From contig CAJUEY010000002.1 of NCBI GenBank assembly GCA_910585825.1, forward strand, positions 1-64,000: DNA of 64,000 nt, in the 5' to 3' direction. The position numbers and the translations under genes are program-made. Of the stretch, positions 42,114 to 51,101 are shown piece by piece. The notes beneath the pieces were generated by a model. It had not been told where the DNA came from and did no database searches. It saw only the letters and a program-made list of their open reading frames with translations. This stretch comes from an uncultured Lachnospiraceae bacterium (GTDB lineage: Bacteria > Bacillota > Clostridia > Lachnospirales > Lachnospiraceae). Every line of letters starts with the position of its first letter. Positions within the stretch are counted from its first letter, which is position 1.

Positions 42114-43268
42114 ATGGATTTCGGTTTAGATAAAAAACATGAAATGGCGAGATCTTTATTCAGAGACTTCGCTGAAAACGAAGTGAAACCTCTGGCTCAG
42201 GAAGTAGATGAGACAGAAGAATTTCCAATGGAAACCGTTAAGAAAATGCAGAAGTTAGGCTTCATGGGCATTCCGGTTCCAAAAGAGTACGGCGGACAGG
42301 GCTGTGATCCTCTGACATATGTGATGTGTGTGGAGGAATTGTCCAAAGTATGCGGCACAACAGGCGTTATTGTTTCTGCGCATACGTCTCTCTGCATCGA
42401 TCCGATTTTAACTTACGGTACGGAAGATCAGAAGCAGAAATATGTAAAACCGCTTGCAACCGGCGAGAAACTTGGCGCATTTGCACTGACAGAGCCGGGC
42501 GCCGGAACAGACGCGCAGGGCGCTCAGACAAAAGCAGTATTAGACGGCGATGAGTGGGTATTAAACGGCTCTAAGTGCTTTATCACAAACGGTAAAGTGG
42601 CGGACGTTTATATTGTAATTGCAATCACAAGCGTAACAACAGACAAGAGAGGCAGAAAGAAAAAGAATTTTTCTGCATTCATCGTAGATAAGGGAGCTCC
42701 TGGTTTCTCCTTTGGAACAAAAGAGAAGAAAATGGGTATCCGCGGTTCTTCTACATACGAATTGATTTTTGAAGACTGCAGAATTCCAAAAGAAAATCTA
42801 CTTGGAACAGAAGGAAAAGGTTTCCCGATCGCTATGCATACACTTGACGGCGGACGTATCGGTATTGCCGCTCAGGCGCTGGGCATTGCAGAAGGCGCAT
42901 TAGACAGAGCTGTCGCTTACACAAAAGAAAGAAAACAGTTCGGACGTTCTATCGCACAGCAGCAGAATACACAGTTCAAATTAGCTGATATGGCTGCAAG
43001 AATCGAAGCTGCGCAGCTTTTGGTTTACAAAGCGGCTATGGCAAAGGCAACTCAGAAAGTATATTCCGTAGAAGCTGCAAAAGCAAAATTATTTGCAGCG
43101 GAAACCGCTATGGCAGTAACAACCGAAGTAGTGCAGTTATTCGGCGGATATGGATATATCAGAGAATACGATGTAGAACGTATGATGCGTGATGCTAAGA
43201 TTACCGAGATTTACGAAGGAACCTCTGAAGTTCAGAGAATGGTAATCTCAGGCGCATTACTGAAGTAG
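42114..43268 (+). CDS. bcd: Butyryl-CoA dehydrogenase
   Basis: This 384-residue acyl-CoA dehydrogenase reduces crotonyl-CoA to butyryl-CoA. ALTEPGAGTDA is the FAD/substrate signature and the catalytic Glu lies in ITEIYEGTSEVQRMV near the C-terminus. With the adjacent etfBA genes it should form the electron-bifurcating Bcd-EtfAB complex, which couples crotonyl-CoA reduction to ferredoxin reduction. Confidence 0.96.
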   Translation: MDFGLDKKHEMARSLFRDFAENEVKPLAQEVDETEEFPMETVKKMQKLGFMGIPVPKEYGGQGCDPLTYVMCVEELSKVCGTTGVIVSAHTSLCIDPILTYGTEDQKQKYVKPLATGEKLGAFALTEPGAGTDAQGAQTKAVLDGDEWVLNGSKCFITNGKVADVYIVIAITSVTTDKRGRKKKNFSAFIVDKGAPGFSFGTKEKKMGIRGSSTYELIFEDCRIPKENLLGTEGKGFPIAMHTLDGGRIGIAAQALGIAEGALDRAVAYTKERKQFGRSIAQQQNTQFKLADMAARIEAAQLLVYKAAMAKATQKVYSVEAAKAKLFAAETAMAVTTEVVQLFGGYGYIREYDVERMMRDAKITEIYEGTSEVQRMVISGALLK

Positions 43269-43330
43269 ACGTGATTTCAGCAATCCGCGTCCATCCCCCA
43301 TTAACAAAAAAATTATAAGGAGTGAATACC

Positions 43331-44113
43331 GTGAAGATAGTTGTATGTGTAAAACAGGTACCGGATACCAAAGGCGGTGTGCAGTTTAACCCGGACGGTA
43401 CATTAAACAGAGCTGCTATGCTTACCATCATGAATCCGGATGACAAAGCAGGATTAGAGGCAGCGCTTAGATTAAAAGAAGAAACTGGAGCAGAAGTTAC
43501 TGTAATTACCATGGGACTTCCAAAAGCTGACGAAGTGCTTCGCGAGGCATTGGCAATGGGAGCTGACAAAGGAATTCTTGTAACAGACAGAGTTTTGGGC
43601 GGAGCCGATACATGGGCTACTTCCACCACACTGGCAGGAGCAATCCGCAATTTAGAGTATGATCTGATCATCACAGGACGTCAGGCTATCGACGGCGATA
43701 CCGCGCAGGTTGGACCGCAGATCGCAGAGCATCTTGGATTGCCGGTAATTTCCTATGCACAGAACATTAAAGTTGACAAAGATGCAGTTATTGTAGAGCG
43801 TCAGTACGAAGACAGATATCATGAACTGAAAGTACAGATGCCGTGTCTGATCACAGCATTATCCGAATTAAATGAGCCGCGTTATATGACTCCGGGCGGA
43901 ATCTTCGATGCTTATGACAAAGAAGTGACCGTATGGGGCAGACCTGACTTAAAAGATGTAGATGATTCCAATCTTGGCTTAGCCGGTTCACCGACTAAGA
44001 TTGCAAAAGCATCTGACAAAGTCCGCAAAGGAGCCGGAGAAAAAGTTGTGCTCGATACAGACGAAGCAGTAGCTTATTTAATGGGCAAATTTAAAGAGAA
44101 ACATATTATCTAA
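43331..44113 (+). CDS. etfB: Electron transfer flavoprotein beta subunit
   Basis: This 260-residue EtfB starts VKIVVCVKQVPDT and has the adenine-nucleotide loop DLIITGRQAIDGDTAQVGP. The GTG at 43331 was chosen because AAGGAG lies about nine bases upstream and because EtfB proteins begin at this point; an in-frame GTG at 43322 is too close to the ribosome binding site. It is part of the bifurcating Bcd-Etf complex. Confidence 0.95.
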   Translation: MKIVVCVKQVPDTKGGVQFNPDGTLNRAAMLTIMNPDDKAGLEAALRLKEETGAEVTVITMGLPKADEVLREALAMGADKGILVTDRVLGGADTWATSTTLAGAIRNLEYDLIITGRQAIDGDTAQVGPQIAEHLGLPVISYAQNIKVDKDAVIVERQYEDRYHELKVQMPCLITALSELNEPRYMTPGGIFDAYDKEVTVWGRPDLKDVDDSNLGLAGSPTKIAKASDKVRKGAGEKVVLDTDEAVAYLMGKFKEKHII

Positions 44114-44141
44114 TCAAAATAAGGAAAAGTGGTGAATACAA

Positions 44142-45185
44142 ATGGGTTTAGAAGAATATAAAGGAGTATATGTCTTTGCTCAGCAGGTAGACAATGTATT
44201 AGATGGCGTTGCGTTTGAATTACTTGGCAAAGCAAAAGACCTGGCAAAAGATTTGGATACAGATGTAACAGCAGTTTTGATCGGTTCCGATGTAAAAGGC
44301 CTTGCAGATGAATTGGCAGTTTACGGAGCAGACAAAGTGATCGTTGTAGATGATCCGCAGCTGAAGGATTACAGAACAGAACCATACGCACATGCATTGG
44401 CGTCTGTAATCAATGAATACAAACCGGAGATTATGTTAGTGGGAGCTACAGCTATCGGCCGTGATCTTGGACCTACGGTTTCTGCAAGAGTGGCAACCGG
44501 ATTGACAGCGGACTGTACCGTACTTGAAATCGGTGATTTCCCATTGGTTCCGCAGCCTGGCAAGGAAGATCAGCAGAAACACAATCAGCTTCTGATGACA
44601 CGTCCTGCATTCGGCGGCAATACCATCGCTACCATTGCATGCCCGGATAACCGTCCGCAGATGGCTACCGTTCGTCCCGGCGTTATGCAGAAAATCGCTC
44701 CGATTGAAGGCGCGAAGGCAAATATCGTAGAATTCAATCCTGGATTTACTCCGGACAACAGATATGTTGAAATCTTAAATGTGGTAAAAGCAGTGAAAAC
44801 AGCGGCAAATATCATGGACGCGAAGATTCTTGTATCCGGCGGCCGCGGCGTTGGTTCCAAAGAGAACTTCAAACTGTTGGATGATCTGGCAGAAGTTCTT
44901 GGCGCAACCGTAAGCTGCTCCCGTGCCGTAGTGGAAAACGGCTGGCAGCCGGTAGATCTGCAGGTTGGACAGACAGGAAAAACCGTTCGTCCGCAGATTT
45001 ATTTTGCAATCGGTATTTCCGGAGCGATCCAGCATGTAGCCGGTATGGAAGATTCTGACTTGATTGTAGCGATCAACAAAGATGAAGACGCTCCGATCTT
45101 TGATGTAGCAGATTATGGCCTTGTTGGCGATCTCAATAAGATCGTTCCGGCATTGACAGCGGCATTGAAAGCTGAGTTAGCTTAA
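44142..45185 (+). CDS. etfA: Electron transfer flavoprotein alpha subunit
   Basis: This 347-residue EtfA has an N-terminal domain like EtfB and a C-terminal FAD domain (LVSGGRGVGSKENFKLLDDL, VGQTGKTVRPQIYFAIGISG, then GAIQHVAGMEDSDLIVAIN). It is the larger Etf subunit. A strong terminator follows, ending the cluster. Confidence 0.96.
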   Translation: MGLEEYKGVYVFAQQVDNVLDGVAFELLGKAKDLAKDLDTDVTAVLIGSDVKGLADELAVYGADKVIVVDDPQLKDYRTEPYAHALASVINEYKPEIMLVGATAIGRDLGPTVSARVATGLTADCTVLEIGDFPLVPQPGKEDQQKHNQLLMTRPAFGGNTIATIACPDNRPQMATVRPGVMQKIAPIEGAKANIVEFNPGFTPDNRYVEILNVVKAVKTAANIMDAKILVSGGRGVGSKENFKLLDDLAEVLGATVSCSRAVVENGWQPVDLQVGQTGKTVRPQIYFAIGISGAIQHVAGMEDSDLIVAINKDEDAPIFDVADYGLVGDLNKIVPALTAALKAELA

Positions 45186-45202
45186 ACTGAATAAGAGAAT
45201 AA

Positions 45203-45247
45203 AAAGATCCGTAATTCATTGATCAATGAGTTGCGGATCTTTTTTTG
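45203..45247 (+). terminator. Terminator of the butyrate cluster
   Basis: AGATCCGTAA pairs with TTGCGGATCT (one G-U), with inner CATTGATCAATG and a T7 run. From here to 45441 the gap holds nothing else I can support. Confidence 0.9.
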
Positions 45248-45441
45248 TCCGGGCAGATTATCCGTTTCTGTTTTACAAATAACTGCGATGGCAAACAGGA
45301 TGTGGCAGGGGAAGTTTGTTCCTGCATATGCAGGGGATCGTTTTTATCAAAAAATAGTCGGAGGCATAATGATCTTTATTTTAAATACTGCAATATATAG
45401 TAATGAATACTATATATCAAGAAGAATAAAACCATGATATA

Positions 45442-45470
45442 TTGACATTTATACCTTATGGTGATAGGAT
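45442..45470 (+). promoter_or_regulatory. Promoter of the NPD flavoprotein gene
   Basis: TTGACA and TAGGAT are separated by 17 bp, about 45 bp before the start codon. Confidence 0.65.
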
Positions 45471-45514
45471 ATAAAAATATCAGAAAAAACAATACGGAAA
45501 AAAGGAGATCGGAT

Positions 45515-46570
45515 ATGCTGCAGGAACTGAAAATAGGAAATAAAATTGCAAAAACGCCAATTATTCAAGGCGGCATGGGCGTTGGAATAAGCCGTCATAA
45601 ACTGGCGGGAGCAGTCGCCGCAGAAGGCGGGATCGGAGTGATTTCCACAGCTCAGATCGGTTATGATGAGGAGGGCTTTGAAACAGACCAGAGAGCCTGT
45701 AATCTAAGAGCGATTGAAAAACATATTACTCTGGCGAAAAAACAGGCGGACGGCGGCCTTGTGGGAGCCAATATCATGGTTGCATTGAAGGATTACAGCG
45801 AGCACGTCAAAGCGGCGGTAAAAGCCGGTGCGGATGTAATTATATCAGGGGCGGGCCTTCCCCTTATGCTGCCAAAACTTGTGGAAGGTTCTGATACCAA
45901 AATCGCTCCTGTTGTATCAACGGATAAAGCTGCCCGTGTCATTCTTAAGATGTGGGAACGCAAATATCAGAAAACAGCGGATTTTATTGTGATCGAAGGA
46001 CCGGAGGCGGGCGGACACCTTGGATTTTCGGCGGAAGAACTGGCGCATAGAAGGGAACTGCAGTATGATTTGGAGATAAAAAAGATCATTCGGACGGTTC
46101 GTGAATATGCCGCCAAATTCGGACAAAAGATACCGGTTATCCTTGCGGGAGGCATTTTTTCAAGAGAAGATGCGATGCATGCGGCAGAGCTGGGCGCCGA
46201 CGGCATTCAGGCGGCGTCCCGATTTGTGGCTACGGAAGAATGTGATGCGGCTTTGGCTTATAAAGAAGCTTATATCAGTGCGAAAGAATCGGACGTGACG
46301 ATTGTAAAGAGTCCTGTAGGCATGCCGGGAAGAGCTTTAAAAAATGATTTTCTGGAGCAGGTTGGCAGAAAGCGGACAGGAGTCAGAAAATGCTACGGAT
46401 GTCTGGAAAAGTGCAATCCGGCAAAAATCCCATACTGCATTACGGATGCATTGATCCGGGCAGTAAAAGGAGATGTAAAAAACGGACTTGTATTTTGCGG
46501 AGCGAAAGTGGGAAAAATTACAAAAATATCAACTGTGCGTGAGGTGATGGAGGAGTTGATATGGGATTAA
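45515..46570 (+). CDS. NPD-family flavoprotein (nitronate monooxygenase / FabK-like)
   Basis: This 351-residue TIM-barrel FMN protein has ELKIGNKIAKTPIIQGGMGV at the start, GGLVGANIMVALKDY and the EGPEAGGHLGF motif, then ILAGGIFSREDAMHAAELGA. FabK enoyl-ACP reductases and nitronate monooxygenases share this fold. It differs by a C-terminal cysteine cluster (KCYGCLEKCNPAKIPYC) that could hold an iron-sulfur centre. AAGGAG precedes the ATG at 45515; upstream frame sequence covers the promoter. It is monocistronic. Confidence 0.87.
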   Translation: MLQELKIGNKIAKTPIIQGGMGVGISRHKLAGAVAAEGGIGVISTAQIGYDEEGFETDQRACNLRAIEKHITLAKKQADGGLVGANIMVALKDYSEHVKAAVKAGADVIISGAGLPLMLPKLVEGSDTKIAPVVSTDKAARVILKMWERKYQKTADFIVIEGPEAGGHLGFSAEELAHRRELQYDLEIKKIIRTVREYAAKFGQKIPVILAGGIFSREDAMHAAELGADGIQAASRFVATEECDAALAYKEAYISAKESDVTIVKSPVGMPGRALKNDFLEQVGRKRTGVRKCYGCLEKCNPAKIPYCITDALIRAVKGDVKNGLVFCGAKVGKITKISTVREVMEELIWD

Positions 46571-46577
46571 ATGAAAG

Positions 46578-46605
46578 GACAGATCCGATGATGACCGGAT
46601 CTGTC
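46578..46605. terminator. Bidirectional terminator
   Basis: GACAGATCCG pairs perfectly with CGGATCTGTC between convergent genes. Confidence 0.85.
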
Positions 46606-46613
46606 TAATTAGT

Positions 46614-47972
46614 TTATGATTCATAAAATCTGCATCCGCAGCGGCCGTGTTCCTTCACTTCATATAAAGCCGTGTCCGCTTTTTTGTAAAGGTCATCGGC
46701 AAAACCGCATTTGGACAGAGCGCCGCCGACGCTTAGAGATACCTGCGGCAGATTGTCGTCCGGATGCATCAGAGTTTGATTGAGGGCAGATATCTTTTTG
46801 GTGATTACACCCGGTATGTCAGGAGCGGCATTTGTGACGATAACAGCGAACTCATCGCCGCCGATCCGGGCGATGTAATCTGTAGAACGAAAACTTGTTT
46901 CCAACAGCGCTGCGACCTTTTTCAAAACGGCGTCGCCTGTTTCATGTCCATAGCCGTCATTGACCAGCTTAAATTTGTCTACATCAATGATCAGCAATAC
47001 GATTGGCTCCGGATGAGTTTGAAAGATTTCCCTTAAGTGTTCAAAAGCGCCGCGGTTCATGATTCCCGTCAATGGATCATGTTCCGCCTGGTGACGCAGA
47101 GTCAGTGCATGGGCTGCATTGAGTTCAAAAATATTGTTGTATGTCAGGGCAAGATATTTAAATTCATAGGAACCGGTAATTTCCAGCATTTTTTCGTTTT
47201 TGATATTGCTGATATAAATTTGCAGGGGATTTATAATCAGGCGGATAATCAAAATAAAAAACAGGATATTTTCGATGAATAACAGGCTGATTAAAATCTG
47301 CTGAGTCCGCATGGTCTGATGTAAATCCAGCGTGCGGTTCTGTTGTTTCTGCCGGGCGTCTACGACAATTTGATCCAGGAAATTTGTGACATTTGCGGAG
47401 ATGGTTTTTTTGAAATTTTGATAATCCGTGCCAAATACCATATCCTGCGCTTTTTGAATCATTTCATCCGGTGACAGCGCAGCATCCTCCAAAGTCAGTT
47501 CTGTCTTGGTTAAGTCGGGAAAGCCTTCCGTTTCATAGCCTTTTGCAGCGCTGACTAATTTCATGGAATAAATTTCTGTCTGCATCAGTTCATTGGAGCG
47601 TTCCAGAGCGGTTACAAGGTAATTGTAGGTTTCGCTGCTGATATCATATGTTTGCAGGTTTTCCAATGCGGTGTCTCTGCGCCTGGTAATATGAATTTCC
47701 TGAAAATAGTTTTCCATATACTGCCTGTCCATGGTTACGACAAAGAGACGCACCTGTTCTGTCAGATAGTCGGAACCTTCTGAGACGAGGAACGCATTTT
47801 TCTGACAGTCGTCTGCATCTTCTGTGGCAGATACCATACGGTCATAATTCCGCAGAGCGTAGACGGTTGCCCACAGGAGCAGTATGTAAAGAATACAGGA
47901 AGTCAGGATCATGAGGAGGTTTAACGTTCGTATTTTAATTCCTTTGATTTGTTTTGTTCTATCTTTTTTCAT
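46614..47972 (-). CDS. Membrane diguanylate cyclase (GGDEF)
   Basis: This 452-residue protein has two membrane helices (about 14-38 and 225-245 from this start) flanking an extracytoplasmic sensor region, then a GGDEF domain (HDPLTGIMNRGAFEHL, IDVDKFKLVNDGYGH, ARIGGDEFAVIV). The intact GGDEF motif indicates synthesis of cyclic-di-GMP. No EAL domain is present. The ATG at 47972 is preferred; an in-frame GTG at 47981 is too close to the AAAGG site. Confidence 0.93.
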   Translation of the reverse strand: MKKDRTKQIKGIKIRTLNLLMILTSCILYILLLWATVYALRNYDRMVSATEDADDCQKNAFLVSEGSDYLTEQVRLFVVTMDRQYMENYFQEIHITRRRDTALENLQTYDISSETYNYLVTALERSNELMQTEIYSMKLVSAAKGYETEGFPDLTKTELTLEDAALSPDEMIQKAQDMVFGTDYQNFKKTISANVTNFLDQIVVDARQKQQNRTLDLHQTMRTQQILISLLFIENILFFILIIRLIINPLQIYISNIKNEKMLEITGSYEFKYLALTYNNIFELNAAHALTLRHQAEHDPLTGIMNRGAFEHLREIFQTHPEPIVLLIIDVDKFKLVNDGYGHETGDAVLKKVAALLETSFRSTDYIARIGGDEFAVIVTNAAPDIPGVITKKISALNQTLMHPDDNLPQVSLSVGGALSKCGFADDLYKKADTALYEVKEHGRCGCRFYES

Positions 47973-48120
47973 TATAGTCACTGCCTTTCATGTCTTGATG
48001 AGAATTTTCATTTCTATTATAACGGATTTCATATAGGATTCTCAAGACGGCTTTTACGATTTCTGAAATTATTTCATATTATTTTGAAAAAACATTTGTT
48101 AAATTTGATCTGCAAAAAAA

Positions 48121-48150
48121 TTGCCATATCACCTTTTTTCATAGTATAAT
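48121..48150 (+). promoter_or_regulatory. Promoter of the radical SAM gene
   Basis: TTGCCA and TATAAT are separated by 18 bp, 45 bp before the start codon. Confidence 0.65.
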
Positions 48151-48194
48151 AGACCAGAACGTGTTTGAAAAAGCAGAAAGGAATCTGATTTCAG

Positions 48195-49943
48195 ATGAAA
48201 ATACTTTTAACTGCAATCAATGCCAAATATATTCACTCCAATCTTGCAGTATACAGCCTTTTGGCTTATGCAAAAGAGAACCGGGCAGCGATTGAAATAG
48301 CGGAATATACGATCAATCATAGGAGAGAATATATTTTACAGGAAATATACAAAATAAAGCCGGATGTGCTGTGCTTTTCCTGCTATATCTGGAATTATGA
48401 GTATGTATGCCAGATTGCAGCTGAGTTTCACAAATTAAGGCCGGATACGCCGATCTGGGTGGGCGGGCCTGAAGTCTCCTATGAAATAGAAAAGCTGTTT
48501 TCAGAGCATCCGGCGTTTTACGGCGTGATGATCGGAGAGGGAGAAAAGACTTTTTTAAGGCTCACAAACTATTATTGCAGAAAAGAACCATTGGATTTGT
48601 CTGAAATTCCGGGGATTGCATATCGAAAGGGGTATCGTGGAAAGGGAGCGGATCAGATCGTACAGACTTTACCGGGAGAACCCCTTAATATGAATGAGAT
48701 TCCTTTTTGCTACGACCATATAGAGGACTTTTCCAATCGGATCATTTATTATGAGTCCTCAAGAGGATGTCCTTTTTCCTGCAGTTACTGCCTTTCTTCC
48801 ATAGACAGGCATCTGCGGTTCCGTGACATAGAACTGGTGAAAAAAGATCTTTTGTTTTTGATCGAAAAGGAAGTGCCTCAGGTGAAATTTGTAGACAGAA
48901 CCTTTAACTGCAGCCACAGCCACGCTATGGAGATCTGGAGATTTATCAAGGAAAAAGATAGGGGAATGACGAATTTTCATTTTGAAATTGCGGCGGATCT
49001 TCTGACAGAGGAAGAACTGGAATTGCTTTCCGGTTTCAGGCCGGGACTGGTTCAGTTTGAGATCGGGGTACAGTCCACCAATCCGGCTACGATTGCAGAA
49101 ATCCACAGAACGATGGGGCTGTCCGCCGTTTCTTCTGCGGTAGCGTTGATTCAGAAAGCGGGCAATATCCACATTCATCTGGATTTGATCGCAGGACTGC
49201 CCTATGAAGGGTATGAAAGGTTCGCCCGGTCTTTCCGGGATATTTATGCATTAAAGCCAGACCAGCTCCAGCTGGGATTTTTAAAAGTTTTAAAAGGTTC
49301 TTATATGTATGAGCACAGGGCGGAATACGGCATTCTCTATGGAGACAGGCCGCCCTATGAGGTAATGCAGACGAAATGGATATCTTATGATGAAATCCTG
49401 AAGATTAAGTTAGTGGAAGAAATGCTGGAGGTTTATTATAACAGCGGTCAGTTTGAAGTGACGATGAAGCTTTTGGATGCGGTTTATGCAGATTCCTTTG
49501 CATTTTTTCTGTCGTTGGGGCAGTTTTATGAGAGAAACGGGTATCTTGACCGGAACCATTCCAGAATCAAAAGATGTGAGCTGTTGTTAGAGTTTTTGAA
49601 AGAAGAGGGAAAGATATCAGAGGATCTGATGCAGGAATCTTTGCTTTATGACCTTTATTACAGAGAAAATATGAAGAGTCGTCCGTATTGGGCTAAAAAT
49701 CCGGCTGAATTTGCAAAAATTTCCAGATTATACTGTAAAAAAGGCAAAACTTCTCATATAGAGCCTTTTTTCTATCATTTTCCTACAAAAAACCAAAGGA
49801 CGATTACAAACCTTCCCGAAAGACTGACAAAAGAAATCTATGTGTTATTTGAATACGAAAAGCGCGATGCACTGACCCATCAGGCAGGCGTAACAGAGAT
49901 AAGAGACCAGGAGGAAGATCGCAATGGGAAAACGCACGAATGA
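48195..49943 (+). CDS. B12-binding-domain radical SAM protein (DUF4080 type)
   Basis: This 582-residue protein has an N-terminal B12-binding-like Rossmann domain (ILLTAINAKYIHSNLAVYSL), a radical SAM core with the CxxxCxxC cluster motif in SSRGCPFSCSYC, and a C-terminal DUF4080-like extension. Such proteins use [4Fe-4S] and S-adenosylmethionine; the substrate of this group is not known. It overlaps nth by 20 bp, so both are co-transcribed. Confidence 0.92.
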   Translation: MKILLTAINAKYIHSNLAVYSLLAYAKENRAAIEIAEYTINHRREYILQEIYKIKPDVLCFSCYIWNYEYVCQIAAEFHKLRPDTPIWVGGPEVSYEIEKLFSEHPAFYGVMIGEGEKTFLRLTNYYCRKEPLDLSEIPGIAYRKGYRGKGADQIVQTLPGEPLNMNEIPFCYDHIEDFSNRIIYYESSRGCPFSCSYCLSSIDRHLRFRDIELVKKDLLFLIEKEVPQVKFVDRTFNCSHSHAMEIWRFIKEKDRGMTNFHFEIAADLLTEEELELLSGFRPGLVQFEIGVQSTNPATIAEIHRTMGLSAVSSAVALIQKAGNIHIHLDLIAGLPYEGYERFARSFRDIYALKPDQLQLGFLKVLKGSYMYEHRAEYGILYGDRPPYEVMQTKWISYDEILKIKLVEEMLEVYYNSGQFEVTMKLLDAVYADSFAFFLSLGQFYERNGYLDRNHSRIKRCELLLEFLKEEGKISEDLMQESLLYDLYYRENMKSRPYWAKNPAEFAKISRLYCKKGKTSHIEPFFYHFPTKNQRTITNLPERLTKEIYVLFEYEKRDALTHQAGVTEIRDQEEDRNGKTHE

Positions 49944-50556
49944 AATTTTAAAAAGACTGGATACCGCATATGGAACAGAGTATGTGTGCTATTTGAATCA
50001 CGAAACGCCATGGCAGCTTTTGATCGCAGTCATTTTGAGCGCCCAGTGTACAGATGCCAGAGTAAATATCGTAACAAAGGATCTGTTTGTCAAATACGAT
50101 ACCCTGGAGAAGTTTGCAAATGCTGATTTAGAGGAATTGGAAAAAGACATTCACTCCATTGGTTTTTATCATAATAAAGCCAAAAATATTATTTCCTGTG
50201 CAAAGACGCTGGTGGAGGAATTTCATGGGGAACTGCCCAGTTCCTTAGAGGATTTGACTTCCTTAGCGGGTGTGGGGCGAAAAACAGCCAATGTGATCCG
50301 GGGAAATATTTTTAACGATCCAAGTATTGTGGTGGATACTCATGTAAAACGGATTTCCAAACGCCTGGGATTTACCAAAAACGACGATCCGGAAAAGGTG
50401 GAAATGGATCTGATGAAAATTCTTCCCAAAGATCACTGGATTCTTTATAACATACAGATCATTACTTTCGGAAGGAGTATCTGTTCTGCCAGAAACCCCA
50501 AATGCCAAGAGTGTTTTTTGAGTGATCTTTGTAAGGCGCAAGATAAGAAAAAATGA
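49924..50556 (+). CDS. nth: Endonuclease III
   Basis: This 210-residue HhH-GPD DNA glycosylase/AP lyase removes oxidised pyrimidines. LTSLAGVGRKTANVI is the helix-hairpin-helix with the catalytic Lys, VVDTHVKRIS holds the catalytic Asp, and CSARNPKCQECFLSDLC is the [4Fe-4S] cluster loop (C-x6-C-x2-C-x5-C). GAGGAAG lies before the ATG inside the radical SAM gene. Confidence 0.96.
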   Translation: MGKRTNEILKRLDTAYGTEYVCYLNHETPWQLLIAVILSAQCTDARVNIVTKDLFVKYDTLEKFANADLEELEKDIHSIGFYHNKAKNIISCAKTLVEEFHGELPSSLEDLTSLAGVGRKTANVIRGNIFNDPSIVVDTHVKRISKRLGFTKNDDPEKVEMDLMKILPKDHWILYNIQIITFGRSICSARNPKCQECFLSDLCKAQDKKK

Positions 50557-50573
50557 AAAGCAGAGGTGTGAAT

Positions 50574-51053
50574 ATGAATCGTTCCTATGACAAGGCAAAA
50601 GTGGGAAAGATTTTACTGTTCGTATTTGTGTTGTCGGCTGCAGTATATTTGTTTTTGCTGTATTTTGCCAATCAAAGGGTTGATACGGTAGATGTATCCG
50701 GCTGCGACAGAAATACTGAGAGTATGAAATATAAGGTTTCCAAAATCAGCAGCAAGTATGACTATATAGAGATACAGGGCTATGCCTATGAGCCGGGAGT
50801 CAGCCTTCTGACGGCAGACACTGTGCTTTTGGCACATGATCCAGCGACAGATCTTTATTACAAACTTCCTACCGAAAACACCAAACGGACAAAACTGACG
50901 AAAAATGCAGATGACGGCTGCAATTATGATTATGCGCAATTTAAGTCAACCGTACTGCAGAAGAAAATTCCAAGGGGATGCATGCTGTGTATCTGGTATC
51001 GGGGAAACGGAAGTAATAAGCTGATTCAAACGGACAATGTGATCTATGATTAG
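50574..51053 (+). CDS. Single-span membrane protein of unknown function
   Basis: This 159-residue protein has one N-terminal membrane helix (about 11-31) and an extracytoplasmic domain of about 125 residues. The start at 50574 follows GAGGTG; a longer frame from 50553 overlaps nth. No family recognised. It lies between nth and a polytopic membrane protein gene. Confidence 0.78.
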   Translation: MNRSYDKAKVGKILLFVFVLSAAVYLFLLYFANQRVDTVDVSGCDRNTESMKYKVSKISSKYDYIEIQGYAYEPGVSLLTADTVLLAHDPATDLYYKLPTENTKRTKLTKNADDGCNYDYAQFKSTVLQKKIPRGCMLCIWYRGNGSNKLIQTDNVIYD

Positions 51054-51101
51054 AGCATAGGATGGCAGAGGGGAAGAATATGAAATGATCAGGAGAAAAG
51101 G

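Noticed and set aside
48096..48112. Second Rex operator before the radical SAM gene
   Set aside because: Only one half site (TTGTTAA) is present; the other arm does not match.
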